NCBI RefSeq assembly: GCF_000687165.1
Contig: NZ_JMKU01000001.1
Span: 248,001-312,000 of the forward strand
Source: Paracidovorax oryzae ATCC 19882
GTDB taxonomy: Bacteria > Pseudomonadota > Gammaproteobacteria > Burkholderiales > Burkholderiaceae_C
Reading direction: 5' to 3'
Length of the DNA stretch: 64,000 bases
A model generated the notes under the pieces. It made no database searches. It saw only the letters and a list, made by a program, of their open reading frames with translations, and was not told where the DNA came from. Shown here one piece after another: positions 63,112-64,000 of this stretch. The position numbers and the translations under genes are program-made. Position 1 is the stretch's first letter; every line of letters begins with the position of its first letter.

Positions 63112-64000
63112 TCACGCCGCCGCGGCAGCGCGCTCCAGCACGGCCAGCAGGTTCTTCGCCGCGCCCACGCCCATGTTCACGTAGGCGTCGCTCGTCACGC
63201 CGCCGATGTGCGGGCTCAGGATGAAGTGCTTCTGGCCCTGGAACGGATGGCCGGGCGCCATGGGCTCGACGGCAAAGCTGTCCAGGCCTGCTGCCATCAC
63301 CTGGCCGGAGCGCACGGCCTCCAGCAGCGCTGCTTCGTCGATCAGGCCGCCCCGCGCGGTGTTCACCACGATCACGCCGCGCTTGCACTGGGCGAGCGTC
63401 TCGGCGTTCAGCATGCCGCGGTTCTCTTCCGTCAGCGGGCAGTGCAGCGACACCGCATCCGACTCGCGCCAGAGGGTTTCGAGCGGCACGCTCTGCACGT
63501 AGTCCGGCAGGTTCTTCGCGAACGGGTCGAAGCCGATCACGCGCATGCCGAGCGCATCGGCCATCTTCGCGAAGCGCAGGCCGATGGCGCCCAGGCCCAC
63601 CAGACCCACCGTGCGGCCGCCCAGCTCCAGGCTCTTGTGCGTGGCCTTGTCCCAGTGGCCGGCATGCATGCGGGCATCCAGCTCCACCACCGACTTGGCG
63701 CAGGCCAGCAGCAGGGCCAGTGCCTGCTCGGCCACCGCGGCGGCGTTGGCGCCCACGGCGGCCACCACCTCGATGCCGCGCGCTTTCGCCGCCACCTTGT
63801 CGATGGTGTCGGTGCCGCTGCCGTGCTTGGAGATCACCTTGAGCGACGGCGCCGCGTCCATCACGGCCGGGCCCACCTTGCCGTAGCGCACGATGATGGC
63901 CACCGGGTCGTGCTGCCTGGCCAGGGCGACCAGGTCGTCCTCCGTCGGCGTCTTGCCGGCGTACACGATCGTGAAGTTCGCGAGCAGCTCGAGTGCCTGC
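63112..64000 (-). CDS. D-2-hydroxyacid dehydrogenase (N-terminus beyond window)
   Basis: NAD-dependent D-isomer-specific 2-hydroxyacid dehydrogenase; about 296 residues are visible and the frame continues off the window edge. The Rossmann site is VGLVGLGAIGLRFAKMADALG, followed by an acidic residue (GFDPF) that favours NAD over NADP. The catalytic Arg is in NTARGGLIDE, Glu in the AVEPMAPGHPF stretch and His in SPHIGGVT. Close relatives include phosphoglycerate and hydroxypyruvate dehydrogenases. First visible gene of the catabolic cluster and separated from the TctC genes by a hairpin. Confidence 0.9.
   Translation of the reverse strand, partial: QALELLANFTIVYAGKTPTEDDLVALARQHDPVAIIVRYGKVGPAVMDAAPSLKVISKHGSGTDTIDKVAAKARGIEVVAAVGANAAAVAEQALALLLACAKSVVELDARMHAGHWDKATHKSLELGGRTVGLVGLGAIGLRFAKMADALGMRVIGFDPFAKNLPDYVQSVPLETLWRESDAVSLHCPLTEENRGMLNAETLAQCKRGVIVVNTARGGLIDEAALLEAVRSGQVMAAGLDSFAVEPMAPGHPFQGQKHFILSPHIGGVTSDAYVNMGVGAAKNLLAVLERAAAAA

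Overview
This is a contiguous, GC-rich, gene-dense chromosomal segment of a betaproteobacterium. Gene content, high-GC codon use and family-level protein likeness point to Burkholderiales, family Comamonadaceae, most likely Acidovorax/Paracidovorax; this assignment is from recognition, not from a search. I see no insertion sequence, prophage, integrase, CRISPR array, rRNA operon or origin. Most genes are housekeeping; the accessory interest lies in a few lineage-specific genes and in regulatory sequence.

Layout. 1-2.7 kb: a partial small membrane protein, a branched-chain amino acid type periplasmic binding protein with a strong terminator, and an unrecognised 339-residue protein whose N-terminus and promoter look like those of a type III effector. 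2.8-10.1 kb: rlhA (23S rRNA hydroxylation), then a two-gene signalling module of a REC-GGDEF diguanylate cyclase and a large CHASE/PAS hybrid kinase with its own HPt domain. 10.2-15.6 kb: metY, the ergothioneine pair egtD-egtB and a YdjM-type membrane protein. 15.6-21.2 kb: an orphan Cache-type sensor kinase, an OmpW-type porin, a DUF808 membrane protein and a GAF-(degenerate GGDEF)-EAL phosphodiesterase. 21.2-30.6 kb: purL with a small secreted protein overlapping its stop codon, map, glnD, def and a DUF454 protein. 30.6-33.4 kb: two identical tRNA-Asn genes, the N-degron transferase pair aat-bpt and an IclR regulator. 33.4-41 kb: pbpG, leuA, pssA, ilvC, ilvH and ilvB, all on the minus strand, with a probable structured RNA between ilvB and ilvH.

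41.2-48.4 kb: a plus-strand run of sigma factor, DUF3619, DUF3106, RDD, dgkA and LOG genes, meeting glnB and nadE on the other strand, followed by a FemAB-like acyltransferase. 48.4-53.7 kb: cheW, the CoA-transferase genes scoAB with a divergent PAS-LuxR regulator around a perfect palindrome, a Ser-Pro-repeat lipoprotein and a type II NADH dehydrogenase. 53.7-58.7 kb: a Tat/lipoprotein serine hydrolase divergent from an AraC regulator, then katG. 58.9-64 kb: a minus-strand catabolic cluster with a 2-hydroxyacid dehydrogenase (cut by the window edge), two TctC-type binding proteins, a COG3618-type amidohydrolase and an SMP-30 lactonase.

How the parts connect. Branched-chain amino acid synthesis (ilvBHC, leuA) is grouped with phosphatidylserine synthase. 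Nitrogen signalling appears as glnD and glnB, separated by about 15 kb. Three genes deal with cyclic-di-GMP or its upstream kinase. Two adjacent transferases, aat and bpt, act in the same N-degron pathway. The best leads for new biology are the effector candidate, the palindrome between scoA and the PAS-LuxR gene, the ilvB-ilvH RNA structure, the sigma-factor operon and the two-lactonase catabolic cluster.
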